Assembly (NCBI RefSeq): GCF_014641635.1
Contig: NZ_BMIC01000002.1
Coordinates: 1 to 64,000, forward strand
Direction of reading: 5' to 3'
From: Aquaticitalea lipolytica
GTDB taxonomy: Bacteria > Bacteroidota > Bacteroidia > Flavobacteriales > Flavobacteriaceae
DNA length: 64,000 bases
A program made the translations under genes and the position numbers. This document shows positions 55,301-64,000 of the stretch, piece by piece (within the stretch, counting starts at the first letter, position 1; every line of letters starts with the position of its first letter). The notes under the pieces are model-generated. The model was not told the origin of the DNA. It made no database searches and saw only the letters and a list, made by a program, of their open reading frames with translations.

Positions 55301-56791
55301 GCTTTCGATTTTGACACAGAGGTAAAATTAGAACAACAAAAATTTGTGTTTAACGATGTTACACTAACAGACTCTGAATATTTCTCTAGAGCTAACCTAA
55401 ATGGATATATAAGCCATAATAATTTTTCCGATTGGAAACTCGGACTAGATATAGATACAAACAGATTATTAGTACTTAATACCCAAGATTCTGAAGAGTC
55501 TCTTTATTACGGAACAGGATTTATAAAAGGAACCGCAAGTATTTATGGACCAACAGATCAATTAGTAATCAAAGTAGATGGAAGTACTGAGCCAGGTACT
55601 GTTTTTAAAATTCCGTTAAATGATATGGAGAGTTTTGGTGACAATTCATATTTACATTTTTTAAGTCCTGAAGAAAAAGCAGCTCGTTTGCGAGGTGAAC
55701 AAATTGCCGACACAGAAATTAAAGGGTTAGAACTAGACTTCAATTTAGATGTAAAGCAAAACGCAGATATAGAGATTGTTATTGATAGAAACTCTGGAAG
55801 TACAATTCGTGGTAATGGCGAAGGGAACTTACTTTTTAATATCAATACCAATGGAAAGTTTAAGATGTGGGGAGACTTTTCGATTTATCGAGGAACCTAT
55901 AATTTTAAGTATGGTGGCCTTTTTGAAAAAACGTTTTTTGTTGAACAAGGTGGAAAAATAGAGTGGGAAGGCGATCCTATGAAAGCCCAGTTAAATTTAA
56001 AGGCTATATACACAACTAACGCAAATCCATCGGTATTATTAGATAATCCAATAAATCGAACAATCCCTGTTGAAGTAGAAATTAACCTAACAGGTCAATT
56101 AGAGCAACCAGAGCCAGATTTTACGTTTAATTTCCCTAATGTAAGTTCAACTATAAAATCAGAGTTAGACTATCGTTTAGAATCTAAAGAGAGTAGAGAT
56201 AACCAAGCTATATACTTGTTAGCCACTGGATCTTTTGCTAGTGATATTAGTCTTGGTCAGCAGGCTTATGGTACAATTGCCGATAGAGTAAATGGATTAG
56301 TTAATAGCTTTTTTGATAATGGAGATGGTAAATTTGATATAAATCTTAATTTAAAACCAAGTGAGGTTACTCCAGATTACAGATCAGATACCGAAGTTGG
56401 TTTAACTCTACGTACAAAAATTAGTGAAAGAGTTTTAATTAATGGTAAAGTTGGAGTACCAGTTGGAGGTGTTAATGAGACTGTTATTGCTGGTGATGTT
56501 CAAATTGATGTACTATTAAATGAAGATGGTTCACTTACAGCCAAGTTTTTTAACCGAGAAAACAACATACGTAATTTTGGTGAAGAGATTGGCTATACTC
56601 AAGGAGTAGGATTATCATATAATGTAGAGTTTGATACTTTTAAAGAATTGTTTCAAATCATCTTTTCTGGAAAGAACAAAAAAGAAAAAAAGGATGAAAA
56701 AAAGAAAGATGATCAGGCAACAAAAAGAGACGATGAAAATCTTCCAGATTACATCACTATGAAGCAAAAAACAGATAAAAAAGAAAATTAA
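52376..56791 (+). CDS. tamB: TamB-like translocation and assembly module protein
   Basis: 1471 residues from the TTG at 52376, but coding sequence clearly continues upstream without an ATG. In frame from about 52325 it reads RIKKFFKIISKIAAILLLLF, the basic-hydrophobic membrane anchor usual for TamB, so the real start is probably a rare codon near 52325-52350. The body is long beta-helical repeats (AsmA/DUF490 type). The C-terminal TamB domain has ETEVKLEQQKFVFNDVTL, IKGLELDFNLDVKQNADIEIVID and the GGKIEWEGDPMKAQLNLKAIYT block. It bridges inner and outer membranes and helps insert outer-membrane proteins or move lipids. The C-terminal Lys/Glu tail is long. Confidence 0.88.
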   Translation: MLLFIILMLVLSISSVQTFIGNKVTKRINDEFKTNISIGQVGLQFNGDVELKNIYIQDYKKDTLININELNTSILSFKKLYDGKLTFGDIDVYGLTFNIKTYKGEEDTNLDVFVAKFDEDNPREEKSQFLLSSSDVSIYEGVFRMTNENKETPKIIEFNDLNLNATNFLINGSDVSARINTLAFKDSRGLEVKNMVTNFEYTLDHMSFQNMSIKTTNSFLVGDVRFNYKREDLQFFTDKVEVVANFSASDILLDELNTFYNEFGTNQHAKLSANITGTLNNLQANNLKVTTSSQTRIYGDINFKNLFNSQDDNFVLDGRFDDLSSNYYDLRALLPNLLGESIPTIFSKLGNFSINGTSNISSTAIRANLDIHTGIGHITSDMYLSQIDNIDNAKYKGKVIFNEFDLGVLLNDPTVKLTSFDLDVDGKGFTLKNLNTDVKGHIFSLDYNNYVYKNAEISGELGNNVFNGLLISNDENFKFKFNGLADLSKDIKALDFTADVEYANLSALNFIQKDSISIFKGNVSMSMKGSNIDDAYGNLSFKNTTYINQNDEYYFEDFDITSRFDNDKRIIHVNSPDIIEGSVVGNFKFKDISKLIENSVGSIYTNYKPYKIEPNQYLDFNFTIYNKIVEVFYHKLELGKNTFVKGRVESDERGFNLTFKSPQIKLQDYFANNISLKIDNSNPLFNTFVEIDSLNTNYYNVSKFNLINVTMRDTLFIKSEFKGGKRNKDDYNLSLFYTINKENKSVVGFKKSNVTFKDNTWEINEKRDRLNKITFDRDFKQFDIDNIVMNHLNEEIELSGVVRDSTYKNIKLNFKDVDLTKITPRLDSISFAGNVNGKLEVLQQNGVYVPNSNVLISKFKFNEHELGNLKADIIGNKSLTNYTVDVLLQNDKLKSLIAKGDIDVSSKNSSINLDINFDEFQLEPLNVFGVGVIENIRGVASGRAKVSGSLKKPQINGDLILNNAGLTIPYLNVDYAFDFDTEVKLEQQKFVFNDVTLTDSEYFSRANLNGYISHNNFSDWKLGLDIDTNRLLVLNTQDSEESLYYGTGFIKGTASIYGPTDQLVIKVDGSTEPGTVFKIPLNDMESFGDNSYLHFLSPEEKAARLRGEQIADTEIKGLELDFNLDVKQNADIEIVIDRNSGSTIRGNGEGNLLFNINTNGKFKMWGDFSIYRGTYNFKYGGLFEKTFFVEQGGKIEWEGDPMKAQLNLKAIYTTNANPSVLLDNPINRTIPVEVEINLTGQLEQPEPDFTFNFPNVSSTIKSELDYRLESKESRDNQAIYLLATGSFASDISLGQQAYGTIADRVNGLVNSFFDNGDGKFDINLNLKPSEVTPDYRSDTEVGLTLRTKISERVLINGKVGVPVGGVNETVIAGDVQIDVLLNEDGSLTAKFFNRENNIRNFGEEIGYTQGVGLSYNVEFDTFKELFQIIFSGKNKKEKKDEKKKDDQATKRDDENLPDYITMKQKTDKKEN

Positions 56792-56928
56792 ATCCATTAT
56801 TTTTTAACTTTTTTCCATCTTTTTATTAACGAAAACGTTTGAGTTTTTGAGTGTCTGTTAAATTATCTCAAATAGTACTATATTTCTAATAATTGTTTAC
56901 TAGCTTTACTTTTCAAACGAAAAAATAC

Positions 56929-58945
<2,017 letters not shown>

Positions 58946-58957
58946 TTATAACAATAT

Positions 58958-59012
58958 ATTCCGTGAAAGTTCTGCTATATTTGTTATAGTGATAATTTTT
59001 ACGGAATTTTTT
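58958..59012 (+). terminator. Hairpin after gap with an embedded promoter box
   Basis: ATTCCGTGAA (58958-58967) pairs with TTACGGAAT (about 58999-59007), followed by a T-run. The loop is about 30 nt long and contains TATATTTG (58976-58983), a TAnnTTTG match that could start the next transcript. The terminator strength is uncertain because of the long loop. Confidence 0.45.
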
Positions 59013-59025
59013 ATTCATAAAATAT

Positions 59026-59886
59026 ATGATTTTAATTGTTGATAGTGGTTCTACAAAAGCAGATTGGATTTCTGTAGATAATAATGGAAAACAGCTTTTA
59101 GAAAAAATAAGAACACTTGGTTTAAATCCAGCAATTCTTAAAGAGAAAAAGATTTATAAAATAATTAAATCTAGTGATGAATTAATGCAGCATAGAAAAG
59201 ATGTCACACATATCTTTTTTTATGGAGCAGGCTGTGGTACAGAAAAACCACGTTTACAATTAAAAGCTATACTAGAAGATATTTTTATTAATGCTGAAGT
59301 AGATGTGCAAGAAGATACTTATGCAGCAGTAAGAGCAACGTTAAGTCATGATGATGAAGCTGCAGTAGTTTGTATTTTGGGGACAGGTTCTAATTGTAGT
59401 TATTATGATGGAGAACGTTTACATCAAAAAATAAAGTCGTTGGGTTACACGCTTATGGACGACGCTTCAGGGAATTATTATGGTAAAGAATTAATAAGAG
59501 ATTATTACTTTAATCATATGCCAGAAGTTATTAAAGTATCATTTGCAGATAAGTATAATCTAGATGCAGATTATATTAAATACAACCTTTACAAACAGCC
59601 AAATCCTAATGCGTATTTAGCGAGTTTTGCTGAATTTTTATTTTTGAATAAAGACTCAGAATACATTCAAAACCTTATTAAACAAGGTATAAGACGTTTT
59701 GCAAAAAACATGATTTTACAGTTTAAAAATGAAATTGAAGTTGTTCCTGTACATTTTGCAGGTTCGATTGCATTTTTCTGTAAAGATGAAATACATGAAG
59801 TAGCAAAAGAACTTAATTTTAAAGTCGGTAACATTGTTAGAAGACCAATTGAAGGATTGGTAACTTATCATACAAATCAATTATAA
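59026..59886 (+). CDS. N-acetylglucosamine-kinase-like protein (BadF/BcrA ATPase fold)
   Basis: 286 residues, ASKHA-fold sugar kinase type. The phosphate-1 loop IVDSGSTKADWIS is at the N-terminus. FFYGAGCGTEKPR is the connect region, and the second phosphate loop is in CILGTGSNCSYYDGERL. SLGYTLMDDASGNYYGKELI is typical of the Bacteroidota GlcNAc-kinase-like branch, and VPVHFAGSIAFF is the adenosine motif. It probably phosphorylates an amino sugar such as GlcNAc or muropeptide-derived sugar. Its stop overlaps the mgsA start by one base. Confidence 0.85.
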   Translation: MILIVDSGSTKADWISVDNNGKQLLEKIRTLGLNPAILKEKKIYKIIKSSDELMQHRKDVTHIFFYGAGCGTEKPRLQLKAILEDIFINAEVDVQEDTYAAVRATLSHDDEAAVVCILGTGSNCSYYDGERLHQKIKSLGYTLMDDASGNYYGKELIRDYYFNHMPEVIKVSFADKYNLDADYIKYNLYKQPNPNAYLASFAEFLFLNKDSEYIQNLIKQGIRRFAKNMILQFKNEIEVVPVHFAGSIAFFCKDEIHEVAKELNFKVGNIVRRPIEGLVTYHTNQL

Positions 59887-60248
59887 TGGAAATTGCATTA
59901 ATTGCTCATGATGGAAAAAAAGCCGAAATGGTTCAGTTTTTAAATGAGCATAGAGAGATATTACATCAAAAAGAAATTACACTTGTATCTACTGGTACAA
60001 CAGGTAAAAAGGTAAAAAAAGCAGGTTTTGAGGTTTTAAGATTGTTGTCTGGACCTTTAGGTGGAGATGCTCAAATAGCTGCAAGAGTCGCTGAAGGTAA
60101 ATGCAATATGGTTTTGTTTTTTAGAGACCCTTTAGAAAAGCATCCTCATGAGCCAGATGTTTTAATGCTTATGCGCTTATGTGATGTACACGACGTACCA
60201 TTAGCTACAAATCCTGCTACTGCTGCATTATTAATGAAAGGGCTTTAA
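59886..60248 (+). CDS. mgsA: Methylglyoxal synthase
   Basis: 120 residues, shorter than the 152 of E. coli but containing the whole core. ALIAHDGKKAEMV is at the N-terminus. STGTTGKKV is the phosphate-binding loop. The catalytic Asp is in SGPLGGDAQIAARVAEG. FFRDPLEKHPHEPDVLMLMRLCDV carries the catalytic His region. It diverts dihydroxyacetone phosphate to methylglyoxal, releasing phosphate, as an overflow valve for glycolysis. It overlaps the kinase gene (TAATG), so the two are coupled, next to pfkA and gap. Confidence 0.95.
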   Translation: MEIALIAHDGKKAEMVQFLNEHREILHQKEITLVSTGTTGKKVKKAGFEVLRLLSGPLGGDAQIAARVAEGKCNMVLFFRDPLEKHPHEPDVLMLMRLCDVHDVPLATNPATAALLMKGL

Positions 60249-60254
60249 ACTTAA

Positions 60255-61295
60255 CTATTCATTGTAAACCCTGTTTTCTTGCTCTTCAACTCTTATAAAA
60301 GTTGTACGTTTTGTCAGTTCTTTAAGTCGTTGTGCTCCAACATAAGTACAGGTGCTTCTAACGCCTCCTAAAATATCTTGTAATGTAGTTTCTACTTTAC
60401 CTCTGTAAGGTACTTCAACAGTTTTACCTTCGCTTGCTCTATATTCTGCAACACCACCAACATGCTTATCCATTGCTGTTTCAGAGCTCATGCCATAAAA
60501 TAGCTTATAAGTTTTTCCGTTTTTCTCAACAATGTCACCACCACTTTCATCGTGTCCAGCAAGCATTCCACCAAGCATAACAAAATCTGCTCCAGCACCA
60601 AATGCTTTAGCAACATCACCAGGAGTTGCACAACCACCATCACTAATAATTTGTCCTCCTAATCCATGAGCAGCATCAGCACACTCAATAATAGCAGATA
60701 ATTGCGGATAACCAACACCTGTTTTTACACGTGTTGTACAAACCGAACCTGGACCAATACCAACTTTTACAATATCTGCTCCAGCAAGCAAAAGCTCTTC
60801 AACCATTTCGCCAGTAACTACATTACCAGCAATAATAACTTTATCAGGATATTGGTTTCGAGTTTGTTTTACAAAGTTTACAAAGTGCTCAGAATAGCCA
60901 TTTGCTACATCTATACAAATAAATTTAAGATCGTTTTGCAACTCTAAAATAGCTTTTAGCTTTTCAGCATCATGTTTTCCTGTTCCTGTGCTTATAGCAA
61001 TGTAATCGTGTAAGTACTTAGGAGCGTTAGATAAAAATGCTTCCCATTCTTGTATAGAGTAGTGCTTATGTATTGCAGTAAAAAGTTTGTGTTTTGATAG
61101 CGTTAAAGCCATTTCAAAAGTGCCAACAGTATCCATATTTGCAGCCATAATAGGTATGCCTTTCCAAACAGTTGTACTATGTAAAAACTTAAATTCTCTA
61201 TCTAAATTTACCTGAGCTCTACTTTTTAGGGTAGAACGTTTAGGTCTAATCATAACATCTTTAAAGCCTAGCTTTATATCATATTCTATTCGCAT
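60255..61295 (-). CDS. guaC: GMP reductase
   Basis: 346 residues from ATG 61295, exactly the usual length; a TTG 27 nt upstream is unneeded and lies at the promoter. It begins [20 protein letters not shown]. The catalytic Cys186 is in [12 protein letters not shown], followed by [29 protein letters not shown] and the flap [20 protein letters not shown]. The enzyme deaminates GMP to IMP with NADPH. The short substrate loops and lack of CBS domains separate it from IMP dehydrogenase. It is convergent with mgsA, 6 nt apart. Confidence 0.95.
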   Translation of the reverse strand: MRIEYDIKLGFKDVMIRPKRSTLKSRAQVNLDREFKFLHSTTVWKGIPIMAANMDTVGTFEMALTLSKHKLFTAIHKHYSIQEWEAFLSNAPKYLHDYIAISTGTGKHDAEKLKAILELQNDLKFICIDVANGYSEHFVNFVKQTRNQYPDKVIIAGNVVTGEMVEELLLAGADIVKVGIGPGSVCTTRVKTGVGYPQLSAIIECADAAHGLGGQIISDGGCATPGDVAKAFGAGADFVMLGGMLAGHDESGGDIVEKNGKTYKLFYGMSSETAMDKHVGGVAEYRASEGKTVEVPYRGKVETTLQDILGGVRSTCTYVGAQRLKELTKRTTFIRVEEQENRVYNE

Positions 61296-61319
61296 TGTCG
61301 TGACATATTTGGTTACTAT

Positions 61320-61327
61320 CAAATGTA
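61320..61327 (-). promoter_or_regulatory. Putative -7 box of the guaC promoter
   Basis: The minus strand reads TACATTTG (TAnnTTTG), 24 nt before the ATG at 61295. The -33 region is T-rich without a clear TTG. Confidence 0.45.
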
Positions 61328-61450
61328 CGTACTATGCATAAATTTTAAAGCTATAATTTACTATTTTGAAGAACGATTTATTAACAACTGTTTATATAAT
61401 GGTTAATATCGTAAATGTAAGTTTATTGATTATAAAATTAAAAAAAGCTA

Positions 61451-61510
61451 ACTTCGTTTAACTAGTGATATAGATAATTAAAACAATCTATATTGTTGCA
61501 TTAGCTACAA
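61451..61510 (+). repeat. Unit B 5' element shared with unit A
   Basis: Begins ACTTCGTTTAACT, contains the hairpin TGATATAGAT / ATCTATATTG (61466-61475/61486-61495), and ends GCATTAGCTACAA immediately before the gene. Differences from unit A in the stem mostly keep pairing, which suggests the structure is under selection. Confidence 0.6.
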
Positions 61511-61512
61511 TT

Positions 61513-62286
61513 ATGAGTAAAATCGATAAGAAAGAAATATTAGTTAGTAGTGCAAAATCCATTTTTGGAGTAATTCCATTTGCTGGTACTGCACTTAATG
61601 AACTTTTTTTTGAATATAATGGTTCCATAAAACAAAAGAGGCTAAATAATTTTATTGATATTCTATCAGAATATTTTGCGAAAAATTCAGATGTCAAAAT
61701 TGAGAATATAAAAACAGAAGATTTCAATGATATCTTTGAGTCTGTTTTAAGAAGAGTTGTACAAACAAAATCAGAATTGAAATTAATTCGCTTTAAGGAT
61801 ATATTAATTACTCAACTAAATAATCCAATTCAAGAAATTGAGCTAGTGGAGTTATATTTAGATTTGATAAGTTCTTTGTCTGAAGAAGAAATTTCCATTT
61901 TACATGGCCACAGAAATTTTGACCTTAACTATGAAGAAGAAATAAATAATCTCAACAAACTACGAGACGAGTTGAATCAAATAACTGAAAAACAAAAACG
62001 AGAAACGATAATTATTAATCAATCTAGATACCATGATGATGAAGTTAGAGTGAAATCTGGAATTGAAGAAATTGAAGACAAAATTGAACCACTAAAAAAA
62101 TTAAGAACATCTGAATATTACGAATTATCATATCAAAAATTTGAATTCTATAAACAAAGATTATTTTCAAAAGGTTTACTAGTTGATAATCGTATGAATA
62201 GAAATGGAAGTTTTGCTTTTCAAAATATGGGAATCACTGAATTTGGACTTGAGTTTCTTGATTTTATAATTAATAGTGAAAAATAA
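61513..62286 (+). CDS. Unknown protein, cargo of cassette-like unit B
   Basis: 257 residues, cytoplasmic. An N-terminal hydrophobic hairpin (SIFGVIPFAGTALNELFFEY) is followed by KQKRLNNFIDILSEYF, then helical segments. A strongly charged coiled coil (about 140-200, EEINNLNKLRDELNQITEKQ and following) leads to a C-terminal segment FSKGLLVDNRMNRNGSFAFQ and ITEFGLEFLDFII that looks like a winged-helix end. I have the impression of similar proteins in accessory and defence-rich regions, but I cannot name a family. The ATG follows the shared 5' element by a few nt. Confidence 0.7.
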   Translation: MSKIDKKEILVSSAKSIFGVIPFAGTALNELFFEYNGSIKQKRLNNFIDILSEYFAKNSDVKIENIKTEDFNDIFESVLRRVVQTKSELKLIRFKDILITQLNNPIQEIELVELYLDLISSLSEEEISILHGHRNFDLNYEEEINNLNKLRDELNQITEKQKRETIIINQSRYHDDEVRVKSGIEEIEDKIEPLKKLRTSEYYELSYQKFEFYKQRLFSKGLLVDNRMNRNGSFAFQNMGITEFGLEFLDFIINSEK

Positions 62287-62290
62287 CAGT

Positions 62291-62388
62291 AGCTAACAAC
62301 GTGTATAATTAATTACTACGAATTTTATAGTCGGAAAATGATTCGCGCACTTTTCCGTAACAAGCCATACACAACAGTGTTAAACAAC
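62291..62388 (+). repeat. Unit B 3' element, attC-like fold
   Basis: Outer arms TAACA (62294-62298) and TGTTA (62378-62382) pair. Inner arms GTGTAT (62301-62306) and ATACAC (62367-62372) pair. The spacers are unequal (two versus five nt), and a central hairpin GGAAAA/TTTTCC (62333-62338/62351-62356) lies between. It starts AGCTAACAACG and ends GTTAAACAAC; GTTAAAC fits the integron core GTTRRRY. Confidence 0.55.
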
Positions 62389-62426
62389 TCTCTTAAAAAC
62401 TCTGTTAATAAATCTTAAATTTGGTA

Positions 62427-62457
62427 TTGTGTAACAAATTGGTTTGACTTATCTTTG
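62427..62457 (+). promoter_or_regulatory. Promoter of the small membrane protein
   Basis: TTG at 62427-62429, 20-nt spacer, TATCTTTG at 62450-62457, about 26 nt before the ATG. Confidence 0.65.
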
Positions 62458-62483
62458 CCATAGTTATAAAAAAAGAACACCAC

Positions 62484-62666
62484 ATGTTTGAATTTGATCA
62501 ATATTTAGGATTTTTAGCATTTTTAACCATATTAACTATCGGTTTTTGGTTAATGATATTTTTAATAACTTTTGTAATTCCTTATTGGATTGGTGGTTCA
62601 TTAATTGAGCGCCTTAAAGAAATAAGAGAAGAAAAGAAAGCAAAACGTGATGCTGCAACACATTAA
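62484..62666 (+). CDS. Small membrane protein, unknown
   Basis: 60 residues. One long or two short membrane segments (FLAFLTILTIGFWLMIFLITFVIPYWI) are followed by a charged cytoplasmic tail rich in Lys and Glu (RLKEIREEKKAKRD). A good promoter lies upstream and a strong terminator follows, so it is a complete single-gene transcript. This supports it as real despite the length. Family not recognised. Confidence 0.65.
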   Translation: MFEFDQYLGFLAFLTILTIGFWLMIFLITFVIPYWIGGSLIERLKEIREEKKAKRDAATH

Positions 62667-62686
62667 TTGTGTTTAAATAATATAAA

Positions 62687-62714
62687 AAAAAGGAAGCTAA
62701 ATAGCTTCCTTTTT
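62687..62714. terminator. Bidirectional terminator
   Basis: AAAAAGGAAGCTA (62687-62699) pairs with TAGCTTCCTTTTT (62702-62714) with T-runs on both strands, between two convergent genes. Confidence 0.9.
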
Positions 62715-62734
62715 CTTTTTATAGTGTTTTGGGT

Positions 62735-64000
62735 TTATCCTTCAAATTCAAAATCATCTCCACCACCATTGTTTTGACCTCTGTCTCTTTGTTGTTTCTT
62801 TTGTTGATTAAAACGGTAAGTAAACGATACATTAAAGCTACGTTGTCTCCATTGAAACTCAGAATAGCTATCAAAAGTAGACGTAAATGAATCTGTAACA
62901 CGTTTTCTGGTGTTAAACACATCACTAATATTAAATGCTATTGACGCTTGATCTTTAAAAATATCTTTACTAAACGCTAAATCTGTAGAGAACATTCCTT
63001 TGCTTTTATTTTGTGCATCTTCACGTGGTCCCATATAAAATAAACGTGTTTGCCAATCTATATTTCCAGGTAATGTGTATTTGTTATTTAATCTTACAAA
63101 CCAGCTTAAGTTTTCTGCACCATAATCTACACCATTATAAAAACCTTCTGTAATAGATTGGAATAAGTTGAAATTTCCATTAATATTCCAGTCTTTAGTT
63201 GGTCTGTATGTTAATGTAAACTCAAATCCATAACGATCGTTAGTTGCCAAATTTATTGGAGAACGTCTAATAACTGGTACTTCTGTACCATTAACTGTTG
63301 CTGTTTCACCTGTATCTTCAGTTATAAACGTAAAAGCATCAGTACCTCTTTCATAATAAATAGAAGAGTTTAAAGTTACTTTTCCGAAACGGTTTAAATA
63401 TCCTAAATCTACTTTGTTAGAATAACTTGGGTCTATATCAGGATTTCCTTGAAATAGGTTAGTAGCACTACTTCTTGAAGGGAACGGATTGATAAATCGA
63501 GAACGAGGACGACTAATTCTTCGGTTGTAACCTAATTGTAAACTTTGTTTATCTGAGATTTCATAACCTAAATTAACAGTAGGAAATAAACCTATATAGT
63601 CTTTTTTCTGTAAATCATTAGTAGTTAATTGGTTTATACTAATACGTGTAGATTCCATTCTTAAACCAAGTAAATAAGAGAATTTGGTTTTTATTTTGCT
63701 ACCAAACTGTGAATACACAGCATTTATTTGTTCTTTATAAATTAAGTTATTACTAACATCTGTATCTAAAACAAAGTCTCCATTTTCATTAAACTCTAAA
63801 GTATAATCAGTATCTAACTCATTAAAATTACCTCTATATCCAACTTCAAATTGGCTGTTTTCACCAATTGGTAAAACATAATCTGCCTGTAATAATACCT
63901 CATTTTGTTCTTGTATTGTTTTTACACGCTCTGCATCATTACCATCTTGAGAAATTAAAGATTTTTCAGTTTCATCATTAGTTTCATATTGAAAGTCGAA
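62735..64000 (-). CDS. TonB-dependent receptor-type outer-membrane beta-barrel protein, partial
   Basis: The C-terminal 421 residues are visible; the frame is open to the right window edge, so the N-terminal part is missing. The GTG at 63718 is internal, not the start. Long amphipathic barrel strands alternate with polar loops (LGYEISDKQSLQLGYNRRIS, NPFPSRSSATNLFQGNPDIDPSYSNKVDLGYLN, FGFEFTLTYRPTKDW-like strand, ISDVFNTRKR). This is the pattern of the outer-membrane beta-barrel family related to TonB-dependent receptors common in Flavobacteria. The C-terminus has an unusual Gln/Arg/Gly-rich tail (QQKKQQRDRGQNNGGGDDFE) after the last strand. Substrate unknown. Confidence 0.85.
   Translation of the reverse strand, partial: FDFQYETNDETEKSLISQDGNDAERVKTIQEQNEVLLQADYVLPIGENSQFEVGYRGNFNELDTDYTLEFNENGDFVLDTDVSNNLIYKEQINAVYSQFGSKIKTKFSYLLGLRMESTRISINQLTTNDLQKKDYIGLFPTVNLGYEISDKQSLQLGYNRRISRPRSRFINPFPSRSSATNLFQGNPDIDPSYSNKVDLGYLNRFGKVTLNSSIYYERGTDAFTFITEDTGETATVNGTEVPVIRRSPINLATNDRYGFEFTLTYRPTKDWNINGNFNLFQSITEGFYNGVDYGAENLSWFVRLNNKYTLPGNIDWQTRLFYMGPREDAQNKSKGMFSTDLAFSKDIFKDQASIAFNISDVFNTRKRVTDSFTSTFDSYSEFQWRQRSFNVSFTYRFNQQKKQQRDRGQNNGGGDDFEFEG

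Larger units (their letters stand above)
61451..62388 (+). mobile_element. Cassette-like unit B: one gene between inverted att-like ends
   Basis: The unit carries one unknown gene (61513-62286) and ends in inverted copies of the same word as unit A: CTTCGTTTAAC at 61452-61462 and GTTAAACAAC at 62379-62388. The 5' end matches unit A at about 52 of 61 bp, and the 3' end has the same attC-like fold. It sits between the guaC promoter and an unrelated small gene. The cargo is unrelated to that of unit A. No recombinase is present; mobility is inferred. Confidence 0.45.

Overview
The window is strongly AT-rich and comes from a member of the Bacteroidota, most likely a marine-type Flavobacteriaceae. 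The grounds are a giant secreted protein ending in a type IX secretion (T9SS) sorting domain, recurrent promoters of the Bacteroidota form TTG - about 20 nt - TAnnTTTG, few Shine-Dalgarno sequences, and a flavobacterial gene set (LIC11966-type surface protein, DUF4159 protein, SpoIIAA-like proteins, TamB, PgpH). I cannot name the genus. Both window edges cut a gene: an unknown membrane protein at the left, and a TonB-receptor-type outer-membrane barrel at the right.

Region 0.3-10 kb: YebC/PmpR regulator, a LIC11966-type protein abutting an S41 protease, then a minus-strand run with pterin carbinolamine dehydratase, an RmlD-like reductase, glutaminase, GcvT and two small envelope genes, followed by a plus-strand secreted aminopeptidase P. 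Region 10-18.3 kb: a zinc-ribbon membrane protein, an ACT-domain protein, a cassette-like unit (A) with one unknown gene, and the threonine operon thrA-thrB-thrC-GNAT-small membrane protein. The operon is preceded by an unannotated 32-codon leader peptide with a Thr/Ile-rich end, the hallmark of ribosome-mediated attenuation. Region 18.4-33.3 kb: Nnr repair enzyme, a TlpA-like lipoprotein, histidine ammonia-lyase, and a 9.9-kb gene for a 3288-residue repeat adhesin.

Region 33.4-45.5 kb: two SpoIIAA-like paralogues, clpC, gyrA, a TPR protein, an NlpC/P60 hydrolase, a thiolase, a PgpH-type cyclic-di-AMP phosphodiesterase and a tRNA-Ser/Pro/Arg cluster. Region 45.5-52.3 kb: a small lipoprotein, then a minus-strand RNA-modification and envelope operon (PpiC, RsmE, DUF4159, small secreted peptide, TrmH, AI-2E exporter, THUMP-like methyltransferase) and tsaD. 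Region 52.3-64 kb: tamB, the glycolytic pfkA-gap pair with a GlcNAc-kinase-like protein and methylglyoxal synthase, guaC, a second cassette-like unit (B), a small membrane protein and the partial outer-membrane receptor.

The most unusual signal is that units A (11382-12510) and B (61451-62388), 50 kb apart and carrying unrelated unknown genes, share about 60 bp at about 85 percent identity directly before the gene. They also share a 3' element with the architecture of an integron attC site: paired outer arms ending in GTTAAAC, paired inner arms, and a GGAAAA/TTTTCC central hairpin. The ends of each unit are inverted copies of TTYGTTTAAC. This looks like a family of single-gene mobile cassettes. 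No integrase or transposase is in the window.
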